Below, in pieces: positions 1-8,604 of a stretch of 64,000 nt of DNA. The notes under the pieces were generated by a model that was given only the letters and a program-made list of their open reading frames with translations, made no database searches and was not told the origin of the DNA. The DNA comes from an uncultured Bacteroidia bacterium (lineage in GTDB: Bacteria; Bacteroidota; Bacteroidia; Bacteroidales; UBA932). Each line of letters begins with the position of its first letter. Within the stretch, counting starts at the first letter, position 1. Location of the stretch: NCBI GenBank assembly GCA_902785785.1, contig CADAAA010000004.1, positions 208,370-272,369 of the forward strand, written 5' to 3'. Made by a program: the position numbers and the translations under genes.

Positions 1-593
1 AGCGGGGAGTGGAACGCCCCGCTCACTGCGAGCGGCAGCGCCCTCTTGGCGCCGGCTTCCTTCAGCCTGGCGCAAGCCTCCGCGACTGCGTCCTTCTCTC
101 CCGAGATAACCACCTGCCCGTCACAGTTGTAGTTGGCGGCTATGACGAGGCCGTCCACCGCTGCGCAGGCTTCCTCGACCGCGGCGTCCGGCAGTCCGAT
201 AATGGCCGCCATAGTGCCGGGAACGGCCTCGCAGCATTTCTGCATCTCCGATGCGCGTATGGCAACGAGACGCAGGGCGTCGTCGAATGACATGGCCCCT
301 GCTGCTGCCAGCGCGGAGAACTCTCCGAGCGAGTGGCCGGCCACCATGTCAGGGCGGAAATCGTCCGTGCAAGCGGCAAGGATAGTGGAATGAAGGAAGA
401 TCGCAGGCTGTGTAACCTTCGTGGCCTTGAGGTCTTCGTCTGTCCCTTCGAACATGATGCGCGTGATATCGAATCCGAGTATCTGGTCAGCGCGGTCGAA
501 CATCTCCCTTGCGCGGGCGTCCTGCCCGTAAAGTTCCTTCGCCATGCCCGGGAACTGGGCCCCCTGTCCGGGGAAAACATATGCTTTCTTCAT
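1..593 (-). CDS. fabD: Malonyl-CoA:ACP transacylase FabD (partial, runs off the left edge)
   Basis: FabD moves the malonyl group from CoA to acyl carrier protein, giving the extender for type II fatty-acid synthesis in the cytoplasm. I read this frame by hand on the minus strand. It opens with MKKAYVFPGQGAQFPGM, the family N-terminus, has the nucleophile motif GHSLGEFSA (Ser88), and reaches the catalytic His in AFHSPL just before the window edge. About 197 residues are present, roughly two thirds of a normal FabD of about 300. The ATG lies at 591-593. A TACTTTTG -7 box at 614-621 sits upstream. The missing C-terminus lies outside the window and is not a truncation. Confidence 0.95.
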   Translation of the reverse strand, partial: MKKAYVFPGQGAQFPGMAKELYGQDARAREMFDRADQILGFDITRIMFEGTDEDLKATKVTQPAIFLHSTILAACTDDFRPDMVAGHSLGEFSALAAAGAMSFDDALRLVAIRASEMQKCCEAVPGTMAAIIGLPDAAVEEACAAVDGLVIAANYNCDGQVVISGEKDAVAEACARLKEAGAKRALPLAVSGAFHSP

Positions 594-613
594 AACAGTC
601 TCATTAAGTCCGA

Positions 614-621
614 CAAAAGTA
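614..621 (-). promoter_or_regulatory. Candidate fabD promoter -7 box
   Basis: Minus-strand TACTTTTG matches the Bacteroidota TAnnTTTG element and ends 20 bases before the fabD ATG. No clear TTTG occurs 19 bases further upstream, so the -33 half is weak. Confidence 0.5.
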
Positions 622-662
622 AGAAATAAGCCCGAGATTGTGAAATCGTCGCCAAATATTCT

Positions 663-670
663 TATATTTG
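663..670 (+). promoter_or_regulatory. Candidate tRNA-Arg promoter -7 box
   Basis: TATATTTG matches TAnnTTTG and ends 11 bases before the mature tRNA 5' end, which fits a transcription start just upstream of the tRNA. The -33 half is poor (a TTG near 638). Confidence 0.55.
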
Positions 671-681
671 CAGTCCCGTTC

Positions 682-753
682 GCCCCCATAGTTTAATGGA
701 TAGAATTTAGGATTCCGGTTCCTACGATTGGCGTTCGATTCGCCATGGGGGTA
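682..753 (+). tRNA. tRNA-Arg (anticodon CCG)
   Basis: The cloverleaf folds well: a 7-bp acceptor (682-688 with 746-752), a D stem 691-694/703-706, an anticodon stem 708-712/720-724 with loop TTCCGGT, and a T stem 729-733/741-745 with loop TTCGATT. The discriminator base is A753. CCA is not encoded and would have to be added afterwards. A strong terminator follows within 10 bases. Confidence 0.93.
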
Positions 754-759
754 CGAAAG

Positions 760-786
760 AGCCTGCGGTTTCCGCAGGCTTTTTCA
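760..786 (+). terminator. Rho-independent terminator after tRNA-Arg
   Basis: A perfect 9-bp stem AGCCTGCGG/CCGCAGGCT (760-768 with 772-780) with a short T loop is followed by a T run. It ends the tRNA transcript and lies tail to tail with the aldo/keto reductase gene. Confidence 0.9.
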
Positions 787-789
787 TTG

Positions 790-1977
790 TCAGCGGGCGC
801 GGCGGAGCATCACCTTCCTTACGATGGAGAGGCCGATCCGGATGGGCAGGGGCCGCAGGGCCTTGTCAGCCTCCTTGAGTTTCTCGCGGATGGGGATTCC
901 CTGCGGGCAGTGCTTCTCGCATTTGCCGCACTGGATGCACTGGGAGGCGAAGGCCGGCTCCTTGGTGAGAGCCACGGTCTGGCCGAACTGGAACCATCCC
1001 GCTTTCTTGGACTCAAGATACATGGTGTTGTAACTGAGGAAGTTACCTGGTATGTCAACACCCTTCGGACAAGGCATGCAGTAGCCGCAGCCGGTGCATC
1101 CCACCTTCTCCTTCTCACGGAACAGGCGCTTCACTTCGTCGATCAGCGCGAAATCCTCTTTACTGAAGTCGCCTATGGTGGCATCCGATGCTGTGGCGAC
1201 ATTCTCGCGGACCATCTCAACGGAGTTCATTCCGGACAGCACTACGGTGACCTCGGGCTGGTTGTATAGCCAACGCAGGCCCCACTGGGCCGGGGTCCAG
1301 CCCCGGGCATTGCCTGCGATGGCCTTCCTGGCGCCCTCGGGGAGGAGATTGACCAGTTTGCCGCCGCGGAGCGGTTCCATTATGACGACGGGGATGCCGC
1401 GGGCGGCGGCCGCCTTCAGGCCGGCGACGCCCGCCTGCGAAGTCTCGTCCAGATAGTTGTACTGTATCTGGCAGAAATCCCAGTCGTAGTCCTCAAGAAT
1501 CTTCAGGAAATTGGCGGTGTTGCCGTGGTAGGAGAATCCTATGTTGCGGATGGCGCCGGACTCCTTCTTGGAGGCGATCCAGTCCTTGATGCCCAGTTCC
1601 TTGAGCCTTTCCCACTGGACAATGTCGGTCAGGTGGTGCATCAGATAATAGTCCACCCAGCCGGTCTTCAGCCGTGAGAGTTCCTCATTGAAATACTTGT
1701 CTATGGAGTCGAGGCTCCGCACCATGTACTGGGGCAGTTTGGTGGCGATGTTGACCTTGTCACGGATGCCGTTGCGCGCCAGTATCTCTCCCAAGGCGCT
1801 TTCGCTGCCGGGATAGATATATGCCGTGTCGTAATAGTTGACTCCGGAACGGTATGCTTCGAGTATTTCCTTCTCAGTCTTGTCGATGTCGATCCCCGCA
1901 CCCTTGCGGCTGAATCGCATGCAACCGTACCCGAGTATGGACAGCCGGTTGCCGTATTTGTCAGTCCTGTATTGCAT
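790..1977 (-). CDS. Aldo/keto reductase with C-terminal 4Fe-4S ferredoxin domain
   Basis: This is a predicted cytoplasmic NAD(P)H-dependent oxidoreductase of unknown substrate. The N-terminal TIM-barrel part carries the AKR signature DTAYIYPGSES (Asp50, Tyr55), a catalytic-type Lys at residue 80 (NIATK) and His114/His115. The last ~120 residues hold two cysteine clusters of the kind that bind 4Fe-4S centres: CTGCGYCMPCPKG and CIQCGKCEKHCPQG. Length (395 aa) is normal for this fused family, which is common in anaerobes. The fusion suggests electron exchange with a ferredoxin-like partner, but that is inference. It stands alone, with tRNA-Arg beyond its 3' end and a divergent transporter upstream. 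Confidence 0.9.
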   Translation of the reverse strand: MQYRTDKYGNRLSILGYGCMRFSRKGAGIDIDKTEKEILEAYRSGVNYYDTAYIYPGSESALGEILARNGIRDKVNIATKLPQYMVRSLDSIDKYFNEELSRLKTGWVDYYLMHHLTDIVQWERLKELGIKDWIASKKESGAIRNIGFSYHGNTANFLKILEDYDWDFCQIQYNYLDETSQAGVAGLKAAAARGIPVVIMEPLRGGKLVNLLPEGARKAIAGNARGWTPAQWGLRWLYNQPEVTVVLSGMNSVEMVRENVATASDATIGDFSKEDFALIDEVKRLFREKEKVGCTGCGYCMPCPKGVDIPGNFLSYNTMYLESKKAGWFQFGQTVALTKEPAFASQCIQCGKCEKHCPQGIPIREKLKEADKALRPLPIRIGLSIVRKVMLRRAR

Positions 1978-2021
1978 GTGGACAGCCGCTGCAATAACCG
2001 TTCCTCATTTGTGAGAAAACA

Positions 2022-2052
2022 TTTGGCGGTAAGCAGATTATTCGTATTTTTG
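2022..2052 (+). promoter_or_regulatory. Bacteroidota promoter TTTG-N19-TATTTTTG
   Basis: TTTG at 2022-2025 and TATTTTTG at 2045-2052 have exactly 19 bases between them, the consensus for the Bacteroidota primary sigma factor. The implied start site near 2059 leaves a leader of under 20 bases before the TTG start of the transporter and supports that start. Confidence 0.8.
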
Positions 2053-2075
2053 CGTGAACCTTAAACCTGAATACT

Positions 2076-3038
2076 TTGGCACCTGAAATCGCAAGCAAGA
2101 TCGACAGCATCTCCGTCGCTCTGAACGCCGGTGGGATGAACACTGTCAATATTGTCCTCGCCTTCATAATGTACGGCGTTGCACTGGGTATCAAGCCCCA
2201 GACTTTCGTAGACCTCTTCAAGAGACCCAAGCCCATCTTCGCAGGCATGCTCAGCCAGGTGGTTTTCCTGCCGCTGCTGACTTTCCTGCTCACTCTGGTT
2301 TTCGGCAAGAGCATCACCTGGACTATGGCTATCGGCATGATACTCGTGGCCTCTTGCCCGGGAGGTAACATCTCCAATTTCATGAGTTCGCTCTCCAAGG
2401 CTGACATCGAGCTGTCAGTCTCACTGACAGCCATCAGTACGGCTTTGTCTATTCTGATGACACCTTTCAACTTCTGGCTGTACGGCAACCTTTACATCAA
2501 GGCTGCCGGTCTGACGGCCGAAGTGCCTCAGCTCGTGATTCCCTTGATGGATGTTCTGAAAACGATCTTCATCCTCCTCGGCCTTCCGCTTACGCTGGGC
2601 CTTCTGACGACGACTTTCCTGCCCAAGGTCGCAAAGGTACTGAGGAAGCCCTTGCAGTACTTCAGCATAGTGTTTTTCCTCGGAATGGTAGTCATGCTTT
2701 TCGCCGGCAACTTCGAAGCGTTCATGCAGTGCATCAAGTATGTCTTCGTGGTGGTCCTCATCCACAACCTGCTCGCTTTCTCGATCGGTTTCGGAACGGC
2801 GACGGCTTTCCGCCTGTCCAATCCTGACCGCCGCACCCTCACGATCGAGACCGGCATCCAGAACAGCGGTCTCGCCCTTGTGCTCCTGCTTGGAACTCCG
2901 ATCTTCGCGAGTTTCCCGGCTCACGGTGGCGCACTGGTCATCGCTGCCTGGTGGGGAGTCTGGCATATCGTCAGCGGTTTGACTATCTGTTCGATATTCA
3001 ATGCTATCGACGCAAAAAAGAAAACTGCCGTAGCCTAA
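2076..3038 (+). CDS. Bile acid:sodium symporter family transporter
   Basis: A predicted inner-membrane transporter of the bile acid:Na+ symporter (BASS) fold, 320 aa with about nine or ten hydrophobic segments. Family-like features include MILVASCPGGNISNFM early in the protein and ETGIQNSGLALVLL near the C-terminus. The substrate cannot be told from sequence; bile acids, sulfonated compounds or pantoate-like acids are all known for the fold. The start is a TTG: no ATG fits at the N-terminus, and a consensus promoter ends just upstream. The stop (TAA) overlaps the end of the convergent hrpB gene by 4 bases. Confidence 0.85.
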   Translation: MAPEIASKIDSISVALNAGGMNTVNIVLAFIMYGVALGIKPQTFVDLFKRPKPIFAGMLSQVVFLPLLTFLLTLVFGKSITWTMAIGMILVASCPGGNISNFMSSLSKADIELSVSLTAISTALSILMTPFNFWLYGNLYIKAAGLTAEVPQLVIPLMDVLKTIFILLGLPLTLGLLTTTFLPKVAKVLRKPLQYFSIVFFLGMVVMLFAGNFEAFMQCIKYVFVVVLIHNLLAFSIGFGTATAFRLSNPDRRTLTIETGIQNSGLALVLLLGTPIFASFPAHGGALVIAAWWGVWHIVSGLTICSIFNAIDAKKKTAVA

Positions 3039-5530
3039 TTCTTTTTCCGTCCTGTACCCCGGACCGGGTCGGCTTCCAGCGGATTGTCCGGCCAGGAGTG
3101 CTTGGGGTAGCGGCGGCGGAGTTCCTTACGTACTTCGAAATAGGTGTCCTGCCAGAAACTGTGCAGGTCCTGCGTGAGCTGCACCGGCTTGAAGCCGGGG
3201 GAGAGCAGCTCCAGCAGGACCGGGCGGCGTCCGTCATCCACGCGTGGCGTGTCGGCAAGGCCGAAACACTCCTGCAGACGGACGCGCAGGACGGGGAGTT
3301 CCGCACCCTGGCGGTATTCGACGCGGATACGGCTGCCGGTGGGGACAGTAATGTGTGTGGGCGCCAGCCGGTCGACAGCCTGCTGCTGGCCGTAGTCCAG
3401 CAGGGTCCACAAGGCTTGTGTCAGGTCTATCTTTTTCAGTTCCTGGGCAGTTGTGGCTTTCCCGATGAATGCGGGTAGCCAGTCAGCGGCGTGTGCGAGA
3501 ACGCTGTCGGTGGACAGGTCCGGGAGTTCCAAATCCGGATGCCAGGCGGCGACGGCGGCCACGCGGCGCTGGAGGTTTCCGACTTCGTCGGAGAAGTCCA
3601 GCATGCTGCGGCCGTCGCGCGTTGCAGCCTCGCAGATGATGCGTGCGATTTCCTCCCGGGGAATGTCGTTAATGGGTTTTGCAGAGATGACGAGGCCGCC
3701 GATGCGGGTCTCGCGCTGCGCCGTGACTGCACCGCGGCGGGAGTCCCAGGTGACATTGTCGCGCTCTGTGCGCATATCGCCGAGATCCTCGGGGTCGAGC
3801 GGCGCGGCGAGGAAGATGCGTCCGTCAGCGCCCTCACGCGCATTGAGGCTGGCGACCGCCAGCCAGTCGTAGGCACTCATCGGGTCCTCCCGGTCGACGA
3901 ATGCGAGGCCGCCTCCTGCAAGGAGGTAGCGGCCGCAGCCGTCGTCGTGGGCTTTGGCGATCCTTTCAGGAAAGGCCGCAGCCACCAGCACTCCTGCGGC
4001 ATAAGGGTCCGGATCGGAGTTGTCTTCCGCGCAGCGTGTCAGGGCGCGGTATTGCTCCGCTACACGTGCTATACGGTTCCATGTGCGGCCTTCCCGATGG
4101 TCGCGTCGGGCACGGCGCAATGCTGAGATACGAGCGGCCAGGTCAGTCCCGTCCTGCGCCATCGGGTCCTTCTCTTCGAGGAGGGCCGCGATGTCGGCGG
4201 CCAGGGCTTTGGCCTCCGGCTTAATCGCCTCGACAAGCATGTGCGCGATGCGAGGATGGCAGGGGAGCGCAGCCATCTGGCGGCCGCAAGGCGTGATGGC
4301 GCCCGCTGCGTCGATGGCGCCGAGCGCCTGCAGCAGGCCGCGCGCCTGCCGGAGGCTGAACGCCGGAGGCGGAGTCAGCCACGGCAGCGCCTCGGCTTCA
4401 CATCCGCCCCAGGAGGCGATGGAGAGCAGCATCTGAGACAGGTCCGCTTCCAGTATCTCCGGCCGGCGGTTTTCCTCCATACGGGCTTCAGTGCCGGGAC
4501 TCCATAGGCGGTAGCAAGCGCCGGGGGCTACGCGGCCGGCGCGGCCGGCGCGCTGCCTGGCCATGTCCCGGCTGATGCGCACGGTCTCCAGCCGGCTCAG
4601 GCCGCTCTGCGGGTCGAAGACAAGTTTGCGGCAAAGCCCCGAGTCTACGACTATGCGAACATTCTCTATGGTGAGTGATGTCTCGGCAATAGGAGTAGCT
4701 AGGACTGCTTTTCTTCGGCCGTTCTCGCCAGGAGCAATGGCCTTGCGCTGTGCTTCAGGAGACAGCATCCCGTATAGGGGACAGACTTCGGTATCCCCCA
4801 GCGCTGTTCCCAGCAGTTCGGCGCAGCGCCTGATGTCGGCTTCGCCTGGAAGGAAGGCAAGTATGTCGCCTTCCTGATCCCTGTGAGCCTGGCGTACGAC
4901 GTGCGCCACGGCTTCCGCCGCATTTTCCGGCACTGCCTCTTGACCAGTCCGGAGCATTTCCACAGGAAACATCCTTCCTTTTCCCTCGATGACCGGCGCC
5001 CCAAGTTCCTTGCAAATAGCCTCAGTATCGATGGTAGCCGACATTATGACAATCTTGAGGTCAGGTCTGACAACCCGTTGTGTCTCACGCGCTAATGCCA
5101 GTGCAAGATCACAATTCAGACTGCGTTCGTGAAATTCGTCGAATATGACGGCGGAGACTCCGTCCAGCGTAGGATCCTCCTCAAGCATCCTTGTCAGTAT
5201 GCCTTCGGTAAGTACTTCTATGCGAGTGGATGAAGATACCTTTGACTCGAAACGGACTCGATAGCCGGCCGTGCGCCCTACGGGTTCACCGAGCAGCCAG
5301 GCCATACGCTCCGCGATCTGCCTGGCCGCGAGCCGCCGCGGCTCAAGCATGAGCACGCGGCCCTCTCCGAGCCCTTCCAGGATCGTGATGGGCAGCAGGG
5401 TGGATTTGCCCGCGCCGGGCGGAGCCGTAACGACAAGACACGCATGCTCCTTGAGCAGCGTGTCTACGTCTCCGGCTATCGCCGCGGCGGGCAGCTTACC
5501 CGCCCGCTCCATGACCCTGGATATATCCAT
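3035..5530 (-). CDS. hrpB: ATP-dependent helicase HrpB
   Basis: A DEAH/RHA-type ATP-dependent helicase; the cellular role of HrpB is poorly defined. The 831 aa match the usual length. Walker A APPGAGKS lies at residues 36-43, motif II DEFHERSL at 131-138 and motif III SAT at 164-166. These are followed by the RecA2 part (QRAGRAGRVAPG), a winged-helix/ratchet region and the HrpB-specific C-terminal domain ending near KHSWPDNPLEADP, a family hallmark. It is the last gene of a leftward run, starting 4 bases after the S9 peptidase stop, so it is probably co-transcribed with recG, the WYL regulator and the peptidase. Confidence 0.95.
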   Translation of the reverse strand: MDISRVMERAGKLPAAAIAGDVDTLLKEHACLVVTAPPGAGKSTLLPITILEGLGEGRVLMLEPRRLAARQIAERMAWLLGEPVGRTAGYRVRFESKVSSSTRIEVLTEGILTRMLEEDPTLDGVSAVIFDEFHERSLNCDLALALARETQRVVRPDLKIVIMSATIDTEAICKELGAPVIEGKGRMFPVEMLRTGQEAVPENAAEAVAHVVRQAHRDQEGDILAFLPGEADIRRCAELLGTALGDTEVCPLYGMLSPEAQRKAIAPGENGRRKAVLATPIAETSLTIENVRIVVDSGLCRKLVFDPQSGLSRLETVRISRDMARQRAGRAGRVAPGACYRLWSPGTEARMEENRRPEILEADLSQMLLSIASWGGCEAEALPWLTPPPAFSLRQARGLLQALGAIDAAGAITPCGRQMAALPCHPRIAHMLVEAIKPEAKALAADIAALLEEKDPMAQDGTDLAARISALRRARRDHREGRTWNRIARVAEQYRALTRCAEDNSDPDPYAAGVLVAAAFPERIAKAHDDGCGRYLLAGGGLAFVDREDPMSAYDWLAVASLNAREGADGRIFLAAPLDPEDLGDMRTERDNVTWDSRRGAVTAQRETRIGGLVISAKPINDIPREEIARIICEAATRDGRSMLDFSDEVGNLQRRVAAVAAWHPDLELPDLSTDSVLAHAADWLPAFIGKATTAQELKKIDLTQALWTLLDYGQQQAVDRLAPTHITVPTGSRIRVEYRQGAELPVLRVRLQECFGLADTPRVDDGRRPVLLELLSPGFKPVQLTQDLHSFWQDTYFEVRKELRRRYPKHSWPDNPLEADPVRGTGRKKN

Positions 5531-5534
5531 TACC

Positions 5535-7694
5535 CTATTTCATCCACCTTTCGAGCCAGTCGAAATAGGTCCTGTGCCAGTAGAGGGCGTTCTGCGGCTG
5601 GAGGATCCAGTGGTTTTCGTCGGGGAAAACAACGAGCTTGGAAGGCACTCCCATCATCTGGGCGCAGTTGAAAGCGGCCATTCCCTGGGTGTACGGGATG
5701 CGGAAGTCCATTCCTCCGTGGATACAGAGGATGGGCGTATTCCATTTCTCGACGTTCAATTTCGGGTTGTGGGCATAGTGGCGGACGGCCTCTGGATATT
5801 TGCTCCAAGGCGAGCCGCTGAGATATCCGCGGCCGAGGCCGCCGTTGTCCCAATCCGCGAACCACATTTCCTCGGTGGTATAATACAGGGCTTCCTCGTC
5901 GAAGATGCCTGCATGAGCGATGAAGCAGTCGAAGGTATTCTCGTGCATTCCTGCCAGGTAATACACGGAATAGCCGCCATAGCTGGCGCCGCACGCCGCG
6001 ATCTTGTCGATGTAAGGCTCCGCCTTCATCTCGCGCGCGGCGCTCAGGTAATCCTGGATGTTCAGGCCGCTGTAATCTCCTGAGATCTGCTCGCACCATT
6101 CCTGTCCGAAGGCGGTGGTGCCACGGCGGTTAGGAAGGATCACGACATATCCCTGGGAGGCCATCAGGCGGTAGTTCCAGCGATATGACCAGCCCTGGCT
6201 GAGAGTGCCCTGTGGGCCTCCCAGGCAGATCTCGATGGCGGGATATTTCTTCGATGCGTCGAACTTAGGAGGGAAGAGCACCCATGTAAGCATATCCTTG
6301 CCGTCAATGGTCTTGACATAACGCATCTCCGTTTCGTGCGGGGCGACCTGGTCGAGTATCCTGTCGTTCTCGCGCGTGATGCGCTGCGGCTCGCTGCCGT
6401 CCAGCTTAATGGCTACGAGCTCGTTGGGGAAGTCCATCGAGCAGTAGCTCGCCAGAAGGGTGGTGACTCCGTCCTTCTCAACGATACCCCAAGGGGAATC
6501 GAAGTCAAACCAGAGATTGTCGGCGGTCAGGCGGTTGATAGTCCAAGTGTCGCCTGACTTCTCAGCCTTGTAAATGGCCTGCAGACCTTCAGCAAGGGCA
6601 TTGAAGTAAAGACCCTTGCTGTCCGGGGCCCATACCAGACCCGCTGCGTTGTACTTGAAATCCGCGGTCAGTTCGCAGCGTTTTCCGAAGTTGAATTCGT
6701 TTTCATTGATCACTATGTCCTGGACCATGATGCGGGACTTGTCCGACTCATAGCCCTGGCGTTCCATGCTCAGCCAGGCTATCTGGCTTCCGTCGGGAGA
6801 CCATACGGGATCGGTGTCGTATCCGCCGTCCATCTCAATGCGCTTGCACTCTCCGGTGAGGATGCAATAGACATATATCTCGGTGTCGGTAGAGAAAGCA
6901 TATTCCTTTCCGACAGCCTTCCTGCAGCTGTATGCGACAAAGCGCCCGTCAGGGCTCCAGCTCAGCTGCTCCAGACCGCCGAAAGGCTCGGTAGGGAGTT
7001 CGTAAGGCTCATCGCCGAGAAGGTCGAAGGAATTGTCCGGAGTGATCATCGCTCCGGCGAAGGGGGCGACATAGGTGCGGGGTGTCTCTGTCACCCAGTG
7101 GTCCCAATGGCGGTACATGAGATCTTCGGTTGCGTAGGCCTGAGCCTTGTCCAGCGCAGGATCACTGTCCACCGGGGTCTGGATAGCACTATGGATTGTG
7201 CTGGTATACAGGATGTTGGACTGGTTGGGAGAAAGCTTGAACTCTCCAATGCCCGCAGGAACGTCACTGATCTGGACCTTCTTGCCGAGCTTGTTGCCCT
7301 GCAGGGGAGCCTTCCATACCTGTCCTCCCTGGAGGAAATAGATTTCCTTGCCGTCGAGCGACCAGCGCGCGTTGGAGACGCTCTTGGCATACCGGGTAAG
7401 CTGGACCTTGTCGGAGCCGTCGATGTTGCTCATGAAGAGGTTGCGGCAACTGCGGTTGTCCGCGAGGGATGTGTAGCTGACCCCGTAAAGGACCTTGGTC
7501 CCGTCAGGGGAGAGCTGGGGGTCGCTGAGCCGCCCGAGGGACAGCATCACTTCCGGGGTCATGAGACCGTCCGTCACGGTGATGTCGGAAGGTCCGATAT
7601 ACCCGCTTTCATTCTCTTGTTTCTGTTTGCAGCTCATTGTGCTGAAAAGGATTGCGGCAGCGCAGAATGCTGCGCCTAAAAGGTTGGTTCTCAT
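5535..7694 (-). CDS. S9 family serine peptidase, DPP-IV/acylaminoacyl-peptidase type lipoprotein
   Basis: A predicted prolyl-oligopeptidase-family exopeptidase trimming oligopeptides in the periplasm or at the outer membrane. The N-terminus MRTNLLGAAFCAAAILFSTMSC is a lipoprotein signal with the lipidated Cys at residue 22. A beta-propeller region with WSPDG repeats follows. The C-terminal alpha/beta-hydrolase domain has nucleophile motif GASYGGY (Ser571), an acid in HGGMDF (Asp663) and the His in DENHW (His695), so the triad is intact. Length is 719 aa. It lies 4 bases from both neighbours in the recG-WYL-peptidase-hrpB run. The substrate preference (X-Pro versus acyl-blocked residues) is not decidable here. 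Confidence 0.93.
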   Translation of the reverse strand: MRTNLLGAAFCAAAILFSTMSCKQKQENESGYIGPSDITVTDGLMTPEVMLSLGRLSDPQLSPDGTKVLYGVSYTSLADNRSCRNLFMSNIDGSDKVQLTRYAKSVSNARWSLDGKEIYFLQGGQVWKAPLQGNKLGKKVQISDVPAGIGEFKLSPNQSNILYTSTIHSAIQTPVDSDPALDKAQAYATEDLMYRHWDHWVTETPRTYVAPFAGAMITPDNSFDLLGDEPYELPTEPFGGLEQLSWSPDGRFVAYSCRKAVGKEYAFSTDTEIYVYCILTGECKRIEMDGGYDTDPVWSPDGSQIAWLSMERQGYESDKSRIMVQDIVINENEFNFGKRCELTADFKYNAAGLVWAPDSKGLYFNALAEGLQAIYKAEKSGDTWTINRLTADNLWFDFDSPWGIVEKDGVTTLLASYCSMDFPNELVAIKLDGSEPQRITRENDRILDQVAPHETEMRYVKTIDGKDMLTWVLFPPKFDASKKYPAIEICLGGPQGTLSQGWSYRWNYRLMASQGYVVILPNRRGTTAFGQEWCEQISGDYSGLNIQDYLSAAREMKAEPYIDKIAACGASYGGYSVYYLAGMHENTFDCFIAHAGIFDEEALYYTTEEMWFADWDNGGLGRGYLSGSPWSKYPEAVRHYAHNPKLNVEKWNTPILCIHGGMDFRIPYTQGMAAFNCAQMMGVPSKLVVFPDENHWILQPQNALYWHRTYFDWLERWMK

Positions 7695-7698
7695 ATGG

Positions 7699-8604
7699 TT
7701 ATTTGTATTTGTTTGCAGCTTCTTGCAGCTCCTCCGCCATGCGCTTGCGCAGGGAGAGAGGGGAGAGTATCTCCACCTCGGAACCGAGGCGTTTCAACTC
7801 CATCAGCAGGTCTTCATTGGGGATCACGCGGATTCGGAACTTGATATATCCTTCTCCTTCAGGCCCGATCTCGAACTGCGACGGGTGAAGTGGCAGGTCG
7901 CGGAGGAAATTGGCTTCGTGTTCCGTCACCTTCAGGTAAATGCTCTCCGGTTCAGTCTTTCCGTCCTGGTATATGCCTATGGTCTGGGAGTAGAGATCGT
8001 CAATGTCGTAATCCCTGGGCATCTTGAAGGTCCATCCCGTCGCAGTCAGGGAAGTGATGCGGTCGAGGGCGTACACACGCTCGGCTCCGCGTTCGTGACA
8101 GTATCCGAGCAGGTACCAGCGCCGCTGGTATTCCTTGATGCCGTAAGGGTCGACATGGAACATCTCGCCTTCCTCCTCGCCGTATTTCCTGTAGAATATC
8201 TCCAGGGTGCGGTCGTCCTTCATCGCCGAGATGATACCGGTGAGGTGGATCTGCCCCGAAGGGATGTTCTCGACCGAAACGCGGCCCGTCAGCCGTTCAC
8301 GGCTGAGGGAAAGGAGATTGTTGACCGTGAATGTGTTGATGAGCCATCCCACGGATGACTGGCGGTCGATGGCGTCCTCTCCATAGCGGATGAAATAGCA
8401 GTTCGTACTGCGGTTGCATTCGATCTCTATGCCGAAGATCTCGGCTATGGCCTCGCGGTGGTTGTTGAAGGTCCTCCGGTGATACTCGGTGCCGTAGCGC
8501 CGCTCCCAGCGGGTGGTGACCTGCTCCAGAGTGAGGCCTCTCTCTCCCGCGTCTATGAATGTCTGGATGAGCCAGATATACTTGTCGATGAGCTCGGTAA
8601 TCAT
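7699..8604 (-). CDS. WYL-domain transcriptional regulator
   Basis: A predicted DNA-binding regulator, 301 aa. The N-terminal ~90 residues form a winged-helix region (LTLEQVTTRWERRYG ... RTFNNHREAI). The WYL ligand-sensing domain lies around residues 120-220, with the signature RRWYLLGY and the DRI segment, followed by a WCX-like C-terminus. WYL proteins often sense nucleic acids or nucleotides and commonly control DNA-repair or defence genes. Here the start codon overlaps the recG stop by one base, so the regulator is made with a DNA-repair helicase. Whether it controls this operon is inference. Confidence 0.9.
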   Translation of the reverse strand: MITELIDKYIWLIQTFIDAGERGLTLEQVTTRWERRYGTEYHRRTFNNHREAIAEIFGIEIECNRSTNCYFIRYGEDAIDRQSSVGWLINTFTVNNLLSLSRERLTGRVSVENIPSGQIHLTGIISAMKDDRTLEIFYRKYGEEEGEMFHVDPYGIKEYQRRWYLLGYCHERGAERVYALDRITSLTATGWTFKMPRDYDIDDLYSQTIGIYQDGKTEPESIYLKVTEHEANFLRDLPLHPSQFEIGPEGEGYIKFRIRVIPNEDLLMELKRLGSEVEILSPLSLRKRMAEELQEAANKYK